The position numbers were made by a program, and so were the translations under genes. The notes under the pieces were generated by a model. It saw only the letters and a program-made list of their open reading frames with translations. It ran no database searches and had not been told where the DNA came from. 64,000 bases of DNA from Strix aluco (lineage: Eukaryota; Chordata; Aves; Strigiformes; Strigidae), in the NCBI RefSeq assembly GCF_031877795.1, contig NC_133942.1, forward strand, positions 4,464,001 to 4,528,000, given 5' to 3'. Position 1 is the first letter of the stretch. Every line of letters begins with the position of its first letter. Positions 52,074-63,299 of the stretch are shown piece by piece.

Positions 52074-55000
52074 CTGGGAGCAGAGGAACAAGCACAAGCG
52101 TGGTTGAGACGGACGTTCCTGGCGTGCCCCCGGCCTCCCCACACCATGGCCACCCTCGGCACACTTACAGTACAATGAAGATCTTCAGGAGCTGGTAGTC
52201 GGAGGGTCTCAGCTCCGCCACGCAGCTCTGCTCCACCTCCAGCTCCTCCTCGGTGTTTATTGCACTTTCTGAAATGCAAGCCCAAAGTCAGCAGCACGGC
52301 AACACTGGGCAGATTCTTGTGCTCCTCTGGCAACTAGGAGCCTTCAAGCATCATATATTCCTCCCTCGTGGGCTAATGCTGCCTGCACGGTGTTACAGGC
52401 ACACGCTGAGGGCTCAGACCCCGCAGCCAGGAGACCCCATCCCATCCCCAGGACCCCATCACCAACTCCCAGCCTCAACCCTGCTCGTCTGCAAGGCAGA
52501 AATCCCCTCCACGAGTGGACAAGGGATGAACATGTATTTACAGAGGTTTACACCCAGCACCACGTGCAGGTCAGGGCATAAACCCACGTCGCTGGGTCAG
52601 ACGCAGCCCTCACCCGAAACCAGGGGCTCCTCAGAGGTGAAGGAGCTCTCCTTGGCATTCAGGCTGCTGACAGAGGTCCGGTGGATGCACTGGTAGTCGG
52701 TGTCTGGCAGTGACAGTGACAGCGAGGCAGGTGACACCTTCCTCCACTTGCCCTCGGGGACGATCACCTCCTGCAGGAACAGCCCCAGGTGAGCGGTGCC
52801 ACCAGCAGCGGTTTCTCCCATGAAACCAGCAGTGCCGAGGACACGGTGGGGCCAGATTCAGCCTTGAATCCTACGGCATCTCCATCGAGCACCAGCACAG
52901 CCAAAACATCATCCTCAGGGGGTGCTGGTCCTCCACGATGACCCCGTGGGGACACCAGTTCCTACTGCCATAGGAAGGACCTGCCCATGAGAGGGGATCC
53001 TCCACCCGAGTGCCCCCAGGACTGGAGCTGCTGAAGGGCCACATCCCTCAGAAGCACCACGAGATGCTGCCAGCCTGGATCGCTCCTGATCCAGCCCTTG
53101 AAAAGTGCCTTCAACCCCTGCCATGCCACCAGACCATGCGGGACATCCCACTTGTCACCTCCTGGTCCAGCGTGCATGGCCACTGGCCCACAAGGGCCAC
53201 CCCAATTGTCACCTCCTGCACCCAACCTGATGACAGGGCCACCAGCCCACGGAGGACACCCTGCTCAGTGTCCCCGTACAGCCCAGCACGGCCACACACC
53301 AACGGCTTCGTGATGGAGCCGAGACAGGGATGGGCATGTTTCACAGAGAGGACACATCCTGTCGCTGGGGACACAGCCACTGCGGGCAGAGCCAAGCCCT
53401 GCCGTGCTCCAAAGGTGGCAGGAATCAGCCCCTCGTGCCCCCTCGGTCACACGCGGTCCAGCAGGCTCTTCCCTCTCCAACCTCCCGGCTATGAGCCATC
53501 CCACTCATCCCACAGGTTTCTAGATAATTCAACCACATTTCCAGCCCATTATCCATGTTCACGGCTACAAACAGCATCAGCTGGTGGGCGCAGAGCTCTG
53601 AAGTTTTTCCACCTATAAATGGACCCCCAAGACCAACTGGCCGAGCCATCAGCTTGTGCTCAGCCCCAGATTTTCCAAATCATCCTCTTGACCCGTCCAT
53701 TTCTGCCAAGTCAGGGTATGAGGATCCCAGAGGACGAGCTAGGAAGGGGACGGCCGCATCCTCACGCAACCTTTGTTGGCAGCAAGGGGAAAGGACCGAC
53801 TGCGCCCTGCCAGCGGCTGCCGGCCAAACCTCAGCACACCGGGAAGGCATTAAACACCCCGAGGGGAACAGGCGGACGCTCTCCTGCCCGCAGCGTGAGT
53901 TCACGAGGGTCCTTCCCTCTCCCAGAGCTGCCCTGACCCTCACCAGCGACACGGCGTCAGGCTCCTCTGTCAGCTCCTTCAAACTCAAGCTCTTCTTACT
54001 GGAAACCTGGAGGGGAGAAAGAAATGGGTGTTATAGTGCCACCTCTCTCTGCTTCAACCTGAGCCAGAAAATTTCATTTTGACTTTTCTGATGAGTCTAC
54101 AAAGAGCAGCTGCTTAAAACTTGCAAGCACAGGGATCTTGGGGACGAAGAACAGCATCTGGCCGAGGATGGGGCACTGCATCACTGCTTCCCATCACCAA
54201 AAACCTTACAGGGCCATGGCTGAGCCGAGGGCTCCTGTGCCGGCCTCAGCTCCTGGCAGAAGGGATAAACCATCAGGGGGGGAAATAAAGGGAATATCTG
54301 GGCAGAGCCCAGCACGTTTCAAAGAATAAATTCCACAGTTTAGCAATGGGACTGAGTCACCCAAATTGCCGTCCCGGTACAGCTGGCAGACACCCTTCTG
54401 GGTGGGGAAGGGCTTCGGCACCACTTCCCACGTGCTTCAAAGGCAGGGAGAAGAAGAGGTCCCCACAATCCTCCTCTCCAGCTCAAGGGCTGATGGATGT
54501 CTTCCCCACTTAAGACTTTATAGTTCAAATGTTTTTTTGACTTTGTACCATTTTTCCTCCCCCTAAAACTTGAGATCTGGGGAAAAGGCAGCGATCTGCA
54601 GAGTGGCAGAACTAGTATTACTACCAGATTATAAATAATTCATATACACGCCCTGGGAGAGAGCAGAAACTCCGGGCTCTGCTTCCGTCATCCGTGTCCC
54701 AGAAAAGGCCAGCAGTGGCTCCCGGGGACAGGACGTGCCCAGGGCACGGCTCCTGCCCTTCTTCCTGTCCCTTGCTGCAGAGCGAGGATGCTGGGAAGAG
54801 GCAGCAGGGCACCAGGGAGGGCTTAGGGAGCAGTCCAAAGCCTTCGAGGCGGTGAAGAGCTCTGCTCCCCGAAACGCAGCCCGGGGGGTGAGCGCAGAGC
54901 CCTGCGGCCATCGAAACGCCATCTGACACGGGGTGGAGGGTACCTGCAGGTGTGTGCAGACTCTCCTCAGGACATCGTAGACGCTGTCGCGGGAGATGAG

Positions 55001-58000
55001 GGACACGAAGATGTACTGTGAGAGAATGAGAGAAGCTGCTGGGAGAGGCTCCCCCCCATCCCGAGTGCAGTTCTCCACAGGCAGGGGACAGGCAGAGACG
55101 TCCTGCCCTTGAATCTCCCCTCCTTCGGGCGGGCGCCGTGTCCCCCCTGCAGGCATCTCCCTGCAGAGTTTCCCTGCTGTTATTTTTGCAGCCTGTTAAC
55201 ACCTGGACCTGGATTTTTTTGGGGCGTTTTGCTCAGCTGTTGTTCCCACGAGGCCTCCCGTGCTCAGCCCAGAGGGATGCAGCAGCAAACGGGGCCGGGA
55301 GCAACAGAAAACATCCCCACGGATCGGGGCAGCGCTCGCCTTGCCCGATGCAGAGCCTACACGACGCACAGAGCCACCAGATCGCTTCAAACGCCCAAAT
55401 CCCGCCTTGTGCCACCCCCTCCCAAAATCCCACAGGAATAACCCCCTCCCAGGCAAGGCACGCTGCTGCCAGCAGCCCCCCGGGCAGGCGAGGACTCAGA
55501 CGCACCGAGCAGGACTACGTCGGCTCACTGCGGCCGACAACGTGATTTAAAAGCTGGAAATTCAGCCCCTTAACCAAGTTTTGTGCCAGCTTGGGTTGAA
55601 CACTGGCCCAAACCCTTCCCCTGCTTGCGTTAAAGGAGTTTAAAGGTTTTATTTGAGCCTGGCAGGGATTTGTCAGGCTCGGCCAAATTTCACTTGGGCT
55701 TTGCTTCACCCAGAAACAAAGTGAAATTCAGAAAGCAAAGCAAAGCTGCGGTGTTTGCCCCGGCTGGCTGCCAGCACAGGGAGCAGTGCTCGCCTCCCAG
55801 CCGGCCCACCCTTTCAGCCAGGGATGGGAATCGCTTCGTTCCCTGCTCTCAAACCGCCGGCGTTACCTTTCTGCTGGCGTTGGTGGTGATGGCCAAGCCG
55901 TTGGGCAGCAGCCGAGCGGTCTTGTGCTTTTTTATCAGCTGTACGGAGACCACCGGGATGACAACCTGGAGGGCAAAAAGACACGGGGACGGGCAGGGAC
56001 GGGCACAGCACGAGCTCAGGGAGCTTCTTTTGCAAGGCAGAGATTTAACACGCATCGTAATTATGCCCCAAGCAGGGCAGTGACGCGGAATTCAGCACTT
56101 CCCAGAGACAGCTTGGCTTTTATTAAAGGCCACGGCACCCCCCCCCCCCCCATTAATCTTAACTCAGAGGTGGTTTCTACTTAATCAAAACAGCGAGGAC
56201 ACAGGGAAAACACCGTCCAGTGAGTCTCTCTAAGACCCATCACAAGAGCCCCCCTGCAAGCTCGGGGAGTGCTAAAAATAAGGCAGGATGTAATTTATGG
56301 CAGGATAACTTCATTGAAACCCTGTATTTCCATCAGACATTTGTTTAAAGTGGCTGATATAAATAATTCAGTTCTTCAGCCCAGTTTTAAAGGAAGTTGT
56401 CTCTCCCCGAGATCCCCATCAGCCCCAAGACTAACGGGGAAACATCAGATTGTAAATCAAGAAGAAAAGCCAAGAGAGATTCAAATCTGCACCACCCCCA
56501 ACACCCCCCCCAGCCCTTTGATCTTCCTCCAAACGCTGTTGCAGCTTGTAGGAGGTTTTGCATCAGGGAATTTTAAACCAAACCAATATTTGGTTTCCCC
56601 AGGCAGATGCTGCAGGTGATGAGAGGGGAAAGCACAGCTGTGCTCCCCTTCGCATCGGAGGCTTTTGACAGCGATTTTGGTGGTATTTGGGTGCGGGAGG
56701 GGTTAAGCCTGGGCTACAAGCCCTACAGGACCGGGGTGAGCTGGCCCCCGTTACCTTGATGTCCTTCCCGAAAAGGTTTGCGTAGAAGCAGAGCCAGTTG
56801 GGGGAGATGTAAAGCCTTCCCTGGATGAGGATGTCTCTCTGGAGCGCGCAGGAGCAAACTGCAACGCAGAGAGAGGGGCATGGCAGACCGCGTGCCAGAT
56901 CCTGCCGCCCCCGTGCCCATCCCTTGCCATGCCACCCACCTTTCAGCACGCTCTCCTCCGTCGGGATGTCCTTGAACAGCTTGTGGTACTGGGAGTTGTA
57001 CTTGCTAGCGGCCTGAAAATAAGCAAAGTAAAGTTATCCAGTGACCTTGCTGATAAAGAGACCCCAAAAAAAAAAAAAAAAAAACCAAACCACCCTCCTG
57101 CAAAAAAATCTTCCTCTCTCCGCACCCGGGACTGGCGCAGGGGGGTCCCACCGGGCTGGGGACAGTGGAGACGAAGGGCTAGAGGAGGGTCGGACGATCC
57201 AGCAGCCAGCAAACGCTGTGCCATCCTCCCAAACAAACATTTCTCCCAATATCTAAGGAGGCTGCTGAGCCTCTGCGAGGAGCCGGTTTTCTTCCGGGCT
57301 CGTCCGCAGGCAATTTATTTTGCCCAGCGGTTTCTCTCCTCCTCCTCAAGCTCTTCCCTTATTCGGGGCACGGTGACAACACTTGCTTTGCACCCATCGC
57401 GCCGCGCCATCCAGCTATTTATATTCCCGGTGCCTCTTCAAAGCCTGCCAGCAGCCACGGAGGAAGGCTCAGCAGGTTCGCCTTTAAATAATTCTGTATA
57501 TAAGTTAAAGGCTCCAAAGCAGGTCAACGCTTTGCATTAAATCTGCTCAATTAGTCCTGTAAGGCAGCGCAGGCAGATTTGTGCCCCCTGCCCCGGAGAA
57601 GGCAGCACCCCGGACCTCGGGGTGCTCCCCAGGGACGCGGCTGTCCCCGTGGTGGTGACGGCTGCCCCCCGAAATCCAAGGGACGAGATGCTTCGCCAGG
57701 ATGCGGAGAGGTCCAGCACAGCTCGAAGGGCCCCGGGGCAGCGAGGCTGGTTTGCAGGCAGCACTGCAGGCAGAGCCCTCCTGCCCGCAGTGACAAGGTC
57801 ACCTTTGCTCCATGCACCTTGTCACCGGATGAGCTGGGCCCTAAGAGGATTAAGGCTCAGCATCACCTGGGGTTGGCTTAGACACCTCCCGGAGAGATGC
57901 CGGGATGCTGGCGGGTGTCGGTGGGAGCGTTTCAGGGGAACACAGGGAGATATGGGGGGACACAGAGGGGATTGTGGCATCGCCTCCAAGCCACCTCCGG

Positions 58001-61000
58001 GCTGTCTTGGCCTGCAGGTCAACAAACACCCCCTGGTCCCAGTACAAACCTGTTGCCATCTAGTAACCCCCCCAGACGCCTCTGAATAATCAGCAAAATG
58101 GTTTTTTCCTCTATCTTTTTCATGGAGAAAGGCAAAATGCCTTCTCCCTCCGCTCCTTCCTCTTCCAAAACATCTCTTATTTGTAGATGGACCCAAAAGC
58201 TCTACTTTGGGCACAATTTGAAGAACCAGAAAGGTGCAAATGGATGGGAACTGAGCTGCCTGCAGTCAAGATTTCCACTTTCTCCTTTGCTCTGGATGGA
58301 AAATCCCAAAAAAGCGTTTGCAAGGTGGATCACGGGCCACACAAAACTGTCATCAGGTCCCCTGAAAATACAGGCAGGGGCCTGTGCCCTACACCAGGAG
58401 CGGCTGCAGCTTCGCCTCCAGCTCCCACAGCCCACATTTGAGACCCCAGGCAGGCTCCTCTGTGGCAAATGGCCAAAGTCAGGCTACAACAAACCAGCCC
58501 ATTTGCTCATGAAGCCGAAGACTTACCACTTCCCGGTGGCATTTCTTGATGTCTTCATCCTTCAGGGCTTCATTCAAGTGGAGGCTGGAAGGAAAAATAA
58601 TAATAATCAGGTAAGTGAAGAGCCCCAGGTCTCTCACCTGCTGCCCAAAACACGTGCTGCAAGAAGAGACACGGGCAAGACACGGAGGATGGAAGAGAGA
58701 CCCCAGGAAGCCACATTTCGGATGTCTCGGTGATTTATCACAGCATCGAGCGTTGCTGATGTTAAAGAACGACTGCAGAAGGCTGATCTCTGGCATCGGG
58801 CTGACGGTGAGCCGGCGGAGGCACCAGCACCGGGGTGCCCGTGCCCAAAACACACCCCAGTGTGGGGGGGAAGGAGCCCAGAGCTGCCCCCGGTAGCAGC
58901 CTGGGACACGTTAGGAGCTGGCGATGGGCAGCTTTGGCCAGATCAAGGTTTCTCCAGGGAAAGCACAAACGGGAATTTGGGAACGCACCCGGGTGGGAGG
59001 ACGGACTCGACTCTGGCCGTGCCAGGGGCATCCGTCACACAGATGAAGGGAGAAACCGCAGACAGTGAAATCCTCCCAACAGCCTCAGCAGCAGGAACAC
59101 CGGTCCCCTTCCCCAAACCCCTCTCCCCTCCCTGCTTTTACAGACCCAATATTTGAGGGGGAAAACAAAGAGAGGACCCTCTGTGCCCACCCCTAGCTGG
59201 TGGGTTGCATTCGGGGGCTCGGAGGCAGCAGGGATGCTGCAGGAGGTCACAACAGGAGGAAAAAAGAGCAAATACTCCACCGTAGATCCCGGGACGCTGC
59301 CCCTCACCTGCCATCGAGGGAATCCAAACTCTTTTCCTTGTGGGATGCCTCCAGTTTCTCACGGCTGTGCATGGGCTCGGGGCTCTTCAGGGGAGCTGCT
59401 TTTTCATGCATCGGCTTGGTGCTGCAAGGAGAAGCCTGTTAGCCCCCGAGGGGAAGGCAAAGAAGGGAGACACACGTTTTAGAGCCGTAAATCTGTTCCC
59501 TTCAATCCCAGTCTGCACAGAGACGTTAGTATTTCTGCCGCTCAAGGACAGCTAGAATATTTCTGCTACTTCTCAAGTCACATGAAAAAAAAAAAAGGGC
59601 ATTTCTTGCCAGGAACTCCCTGGTGCTCGCAACCAAGTGGCCAAGGAGCGGCAGCTCCCTCCCCGCTGCCTCAGATAACACCCTCCAAAGTGGAGCCTCT
59701 CCTCCTCAAAAGATGGAAGTTGGGATGGGAAAAATCACAGGTCTGCGAAACTCCCTGGGGCGATGCAGATTTCGGCCAGCGAGGGCCAGGCTCTGCTCCT
59801 CCAGGTCAGCAAAACACCATCTTCCCAGGGCAGAGCCCTGGCTGAGGGCACCACCTCCCTCCTTCAATCACTCCCCTCTCGTTAAAGCCTGTTATTTACT
59901 ATCATGAGTTTTATCAGAGGCGCTTATCGGCCGCCACAGGTAAAGTAAACACGCTCCCAGCACCACGCAGGGAAGGTTATCACCCAACAGGCCAGAAAGG
60001 TGACGCTCCCGCCCTCAGCAAACCACAACCGGAGATTGATGTGCCGCGGTGCTTCTGGCACCGAGAGCCAAAGCGGGGCGCGATCCCACACCGGAGCAGC
60101 AATCCGGGGGCTCCGCCGGCACGGCAGAGCCAGCAAACAGCCACCGGCCCGACGGGGAGGAAATGACTGCAGGGAAAGGAGCTCTGCTGAATGGGCAGGG
60201 GGTGATGGCAGAGCAGGTGGGGGGACAGGCAGGATGGCAGCGGGCAGGATGAGCGCCCGCAGGCAGGATGAGCGCGGAGCTGGAGCGCATCCCGGTGCCC
60301 GCAGGGATGATGCTGTGGCGGTGCGGCAGAGCCCAGGCGGAGAAGCCATATCCAACTGCTTCCTACGTACAGACAGGGGCTCTTTTACTGCCAGTACTTC
60401 CCTAGACACACCCTGCTCCTGCTCTGAGGGGCTCATCCGAAGGGAAACCCATTGAAATAATCCCCCACAGACTCAGGGAGAGCCAGGACAGGGCTGCCAC
60501 ACTCCCACAGCCGGCCCCAAACGGCTTGAGAGTCAAAACCGCGTGAGCCCGTGTCCCCGCAGCCTCAGGAGTCCAAATGAAACTGCCCCGATGCAATGGG
60601 GCAGGGCTGAATCCTGGCCGGAGGCACAGGGGATGCTCCCCAAAGATGCAGCATGTACGTGGGGCTGCAGGAAAACCAAACACGAGTCACCGGTGCCGTG
60701 CGGTTAGGACGAGGCCGGGAACCAGCTCCTGGATCCCCGCTGCTGGCGTTTGCAAAGTAAACGAGCTGCTTGCATGGCCCCAAAGCCTGAGCATTGCGGG
60801 GACGGGATCAACACACCGAGGTTGTGGGGATTTTTTTAGAAGCTCAGGTTAAAGGATGTATCTGGAAACAAAGGGAGACTCTACCGACAAGAAGCACCAA
60901 AATAACATCCCTTGGCATCGCACCAAAAGGCTTTTTCCCTGCCTGATTCCCTGTACACCCCGTGCCACAAACACCCTCTGCCAGGCGATGCCATGCTGCC

Positions 61001-63056
61001 CTGAAGCTGAAACTCGTGCTGGAAAAGGGGCTCTGACCCACTCTGGAGCCTCCCCCTCCAGAGCTCAGCCCGCTCCAGCTTCCCCCACGTCATCCCTTAA
61101 ATCCCCAAGCAGTTGCACCACTTAATCCGGGTGAGCGGATTTAGCCCTAACTGGGGCTGACGCCAAGGGGCACCGCGCAAGGGACGGGGAGAGGCACCCC
61201 CTGCTTGGGGCGAGGGCATCGAGAAAGCCCCCCCGAGGTCACCAAACACACAGAAATCCCCTAAAACAAGAAGAGACAGAGGCTGGAGAGCACTTGGAAA
61301 TGCTGCTTGGTCCTGTCCTGCTTTTCCCCCTCTTACGGTTCCCACCAGGGGCACGTCCCGGGTCAGATGGTTCCCAGACACAGCGCTGGCACCAGGCTGC
61401 TCCGGGGAGGGTCTGGGGGCTGCGAAGAGCATCCTCAGCCCCAACAGAGACATCGCAGCAGCTGCCTCATCTCCCCTCTCCAGAACTTGCTCTGTCCCGG
61501 TTCCCAGACGTGGCAGGGATGGAGATACAGGGTTCGGGATGAGGTTGGGCTCCAGGCGCAGCTAACAGAGAGGTTTCCCTGCCAAGAGCCACTTCCAGCA
61601 CCGGCAACAGGGAGGAAAACACTTTCTAGCAGCTCATGCCATCACCCTCCTCAAGGAATGTCTTTAGCAGGAAGCTGCTCCGGCAAGAAAATCACCAACC
61701 TGAGTGTCCCAAGCTACAAGCAGAACAAGAACAGTCGGAGCGTGGAGCCCTGAGAGGAGGCAGCGCAGGCAGGTGCAGGAGTTCCCAGCAAAAGGAGAAC
61801 TTTGCTGTCGACCTGCCGGACCCACCGTACCGAGGCGGACACCCCTTCCCTGCCCACCGCTCCAAGATCCCCGGTTTGCCTCCTGGGCCATGGCTGTGCC
61901 AGGCAAAGCCTGTTGCTTCTCCCTCCCCGCAGCTCGGGATCTCCCTTCCCTTACGCAGCACTGGGATCCGGCCTGGAAGCCGTCCGGTCCGGCGGGAGCC
62001 CCTCCGACAGCGCTTGATTTTCACCGGATCCTTTCCTTGCTGCTGGCACAAGCGAGGGGGAAGCTCACGGCGGAGGCAGGAGAGAGCGAGCCAGGGATTT
62101 CGTCTCCCGAAAAAAAAAAAAAAAAAAACAACAAAACGAGGATCAGAGCCGGAGGGAGGCACTTGCAGCTGGGCTGCCTCGGCCCGAGCGAGCCCGGGCG
62201 GGATCCGGCGAGCTGCCCTTGTTCCCGGCTTTCAAGGTCATTTCAATCCCGTGTGTTGGCTGCTGGAGCGGAGCCACCGCCGAGGATGCTGGAGGGGAAC
62301 GGCCGGTGCCGAGCGGCGCTGTCAGGAGAGAGACAGGAGGTCAGGGAGAGGAGGGACAGACCGAGCCCTGCGTGTCCCCCCCCCGGGTCCCCGCGCCGCG
62401 GGCGGCCTCCCTCGATGCCCCCCCCAGGGTCCCTCCCGCGCCGGGAGCCGCCTGTCCCCGGGGCCCCCCGCCCGGCCGACGGGAGAGCCGAGGCCTCGCT
62501 CCCAGCAGGTCCCGGGCTCGCTCCCAGCACCCGCGATACTGGTTCTCACTGGGAGCCGCTCTCAGAGCCCCGCGCCACGGAGGAAGCCCGGCCTCGCTCC
62601 CCTCGCGGCGCCGGTGGGACAATGACGTGCCGGGAGAGCTCGGCCGCCGCCCAGCACCGAGCCACGCCGGGGGCCGCGGCGAGGAGCGGCCGGGACAGCC
62701 CCCGGGGCCGGTCCGCAGCCTCCGCTCGGGCTCGGAGCCCGCCTCTCCCCTCCCGCTCAGCACCGGCGGCTCCCGGGCCGGGCAGCGGCGGGACCCCCCG
62801 CGCCGGTCCGTCCCCTCAGCGGGGGCGGGAAAAAAACCCCTCGGTGTTTCCGCGCTCCCCTCAGAGCGCGACGCCGCCGCCGGCGCTCGGCCAGGGCCAG
62901 GCCGAAGGCCGGCACCGGGCTCCCCGGCGGCCACAGGGCCGCGCCCCGCGGCTGCCGGCCGCCCCCTGGGACCCCCGCGGCCCCCGCAGCGCCGCCCCCC
63001 CCCCCCCCGCTCGCCCCGTACCTGCGCGGCGGCCCCGCGCTGCCCGGCGCCGTCAT
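51962..63056 (-). CDS. GRAMD2A: GRAMD2A, GRAM-domain ER-plasma-membrane contact protein (complete, 11 coding exons)
   Basis: GRAMD2A sits in the endoplasmic reticulum and binds PI(4,5)P2 at the plasma membrane through its GRAM domain, marking contact sites used in calcium entry (family knowledge). Joining minus-strand exons 63056-63022, 59421-59308, 58584-58527, 57012-56940, 56858-56755, 55965-55867, 55015-54944, 54006-53944, 52770-52614, 52268-52169 and 52073-51962 gives one open frame of 328 residues; all junction phases agree and all donors are GT, acceptors AG. Residues about 73-185 are the GRAM/PH-like fold, with the strand-turn core GRLYISPNWLCF in the middle. A single transmembrane helix spans about 285-305, followed by a short tail with RLEQQLCSL. 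There is no VASt sterol-transfer domain, which separates it from GRAMD1 proteins. The human protein is about 26 residues longer, mainly in the N-terminal and pre-membrane linkers. Confidence 0.95.
52169..52268 (-). CDS. GRAMD2A: GRAMD2A exon 10: acidic linker and start of the membrane helix
   Basis: The acceptor is TTTCAG before 52268 and the donor is GTAAGT after 52169. It completes split Glu259, then an acidic EEELEVEQ stretch, then the conserved DYQLLKIFIV that enters the membrane. The following intron is only 95 bp. Confidence 0.93.
52614..52770 (-). CDS. GRAMD2A: GRAMD2A exon 9: post-GRAM linker
   Basis: The acceptor CCTGCAG precedes 52770 and GTGAGG follows 52614. It encodes residues 207-258 plus one base, including the conserved KWRKVSP and a Ser-rich SLSLSLPD stretch, a plausible phosphorylation region. 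This linker is shorter than in human. Confidence 0.94.
53118..53270. repeat. Degenerate minisatellite in GRAMD2A intron 8
   Basis: ttgtcacctcctg recurs about 58 bp apart, and gccacc-rich wording recurs around it (gccaccagaccatg, ggccactggcccac, ggccaccagcccacgg). This suggests a decayed tandem array. Confidence 0.4.
53944..54006 (-). CDS. GRAMD2A: GRAMD2A exon 8
   Basis: 21 codons in phase 0 (residues 186-206) between acceptor CCTCCAG and donor GTGAGG. It carries the conserved SSKKSLSLKEL segment that follows the GRAM fold in GRAMD2A orthologues. Confidence 0.93.
54944..55015 (-). CDS. GRAMD2A: GRAMD2A exon 7: C-terminal end of the GRAM/PH-like fold
   Basis: 24 codons in phase 0 (residues 162-185) after CTCACAG and before GTACCC. 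YIFVSLISRDSVYDVLRRVC is nearly identical to vertebrate GRAMD2A and forms the last strand and helix of the fold. Confidence 0.96.
55867..55965 (-). CDS. GRAMD2A: GRAMD2A exon 6: GRAM domain core
   Basis: 33 codons in phase 0 (residues 129-161) after CCTCCAG and before GTAACG. It includes the VIPVVSVQLIKKHKTARLLP segment with the basic KKHK patch, a good candidate for phosphoinositide contact (inference). Confidence 0.96.
56755..56858 (-). CDS. GRAMD2A: GRAMD2A exon 5: GRAM domain signature
   Basis: It completes split Val94 and encodes residues 95-128 with CSCALQRDILIQGRLYISPN and the WLCFYANLFGKDIK that follows, the most recognisable GRAM segment. The acceptor is GTTGCAG and the donor GTAACG. 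It is only 81 bp from exon 4. Confidence 0.97.
56940..57012 (-). CDS. GRAMD2A: GRAMD2A exon 4: start of the GRAM domain
   Basis: 24 codons plus one base (residues 70-93) after ATTTTCAG and before GTGGGT. KYNSQYHKLFKDIPTEESVL is the conserved entry to the GRAM fold. Confidence 0.96.
58527..58584 (-). CDS. GRAMD2A: GRAMD2A exon 3
   Basis: One base completes Ser50, then 19 codons (residues 51-69). The LHLNEALKDEDIKKCHREV segment aligns with the conserved IKKC region of orthologues. The acceptor is CTTCCAG and the donor GTAAGT. Confidence 0.93.
59308..59421 (-). CDS. GRAMD2A: GRAMD2A exon 2
   Basis: One base completes Ser12, then 37 codons plus two bases (residues 13-49). It is hydrophilic and charge-rich, with MHEKAAPLKSPEPMHSREK, and weakly conserved with mammals. 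The splice signals (CTTGCAG and GTGAGG) and phases at both ends fit. Confidence 0.88.
59422..63021 (-). other. GRAMD2A: GRAMD2A intron 1
   Basis: At 3.6 kb it is the largest intron of the gene. Its right half (61.9-63.0 kb) is CpG-island sequence with very long stop-free frames on both strands, which I attribute to base composition. A 20-A run sits near 62110-62129. No nested gene is seen. Confidence 0.75.
60242..60277 (+). repeat. Short tandem duplication in GRAMD2A intron 1
   Basis: gcaggatgagcgc occurs twice about 20 bp apart, with a weaker ggcaggatggcag just before. Confidence 0.6.
63022..63056 (-). CDS. GRAMD2A: GRAMD2A exon 1: start codon
   Basis: ATG at 63056-63054 with G at -3 begins MTAPGSAGPPR and ends in phase 2 (AG) before GTACGG. 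The start is chosen because the first residues (MTA) agree with mammalian GRAMD2A and because the frame joins exon 2 cleanly. The 5' UTR must be short, as CCAAT boxes begin about 44 bp upstream. Confidence 0.85.
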
Positions 63057-63094
63057 GCCCCGCGCGCCCAACCTCCTCGCGGCGGCCCGGCGCC

Positions 63095-63150
63095 CGCCCA
63101 TTGGCCACCCGCCGCTACGCCCCGCCCCCAGCGCGCGCCCCCATTGGCCC
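63095..63150 (-). promoter_or_regulatory. Twin CCAAT boxes of the GRAMD2A promoter
   Basis: On the minus strand CCAAT occurs at 63104-63100 and again at 63147-63143, each within GGCCAATGG. The 43-bp spacing, close to four helical turns, is typical of NF-Y promoters. A GC box (ccccgccccc) lies between them near 63119-63128. No TATA box is seen. Confidence 0.7.
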
Positions 63151-63299
63151 GTACCGCCCGCCGCCGCTGCCCCGCCCACCAGCGGAGGGGGCGGAGCTTG
63201 GCCGCGTACCCGCCCCTTAAAGGGCCGCGGCCCCGCGCTGCTGCCACCCCACCCCCCCCGAGACACCCCGACCCCTCCCCAAAGATCAGGGCAGGCTGG

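Larger units (their letters stand above)
61950..63260. promoter_or_regulatory. GRAMD2A CpG island
   Basis: Dense CpG covers the last 1 kb of intron 1, exon 1 and the upstream promoter. It ends abruptly just before the polyadenylation signal of the neighbouring gene. Confidence 0.8.
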
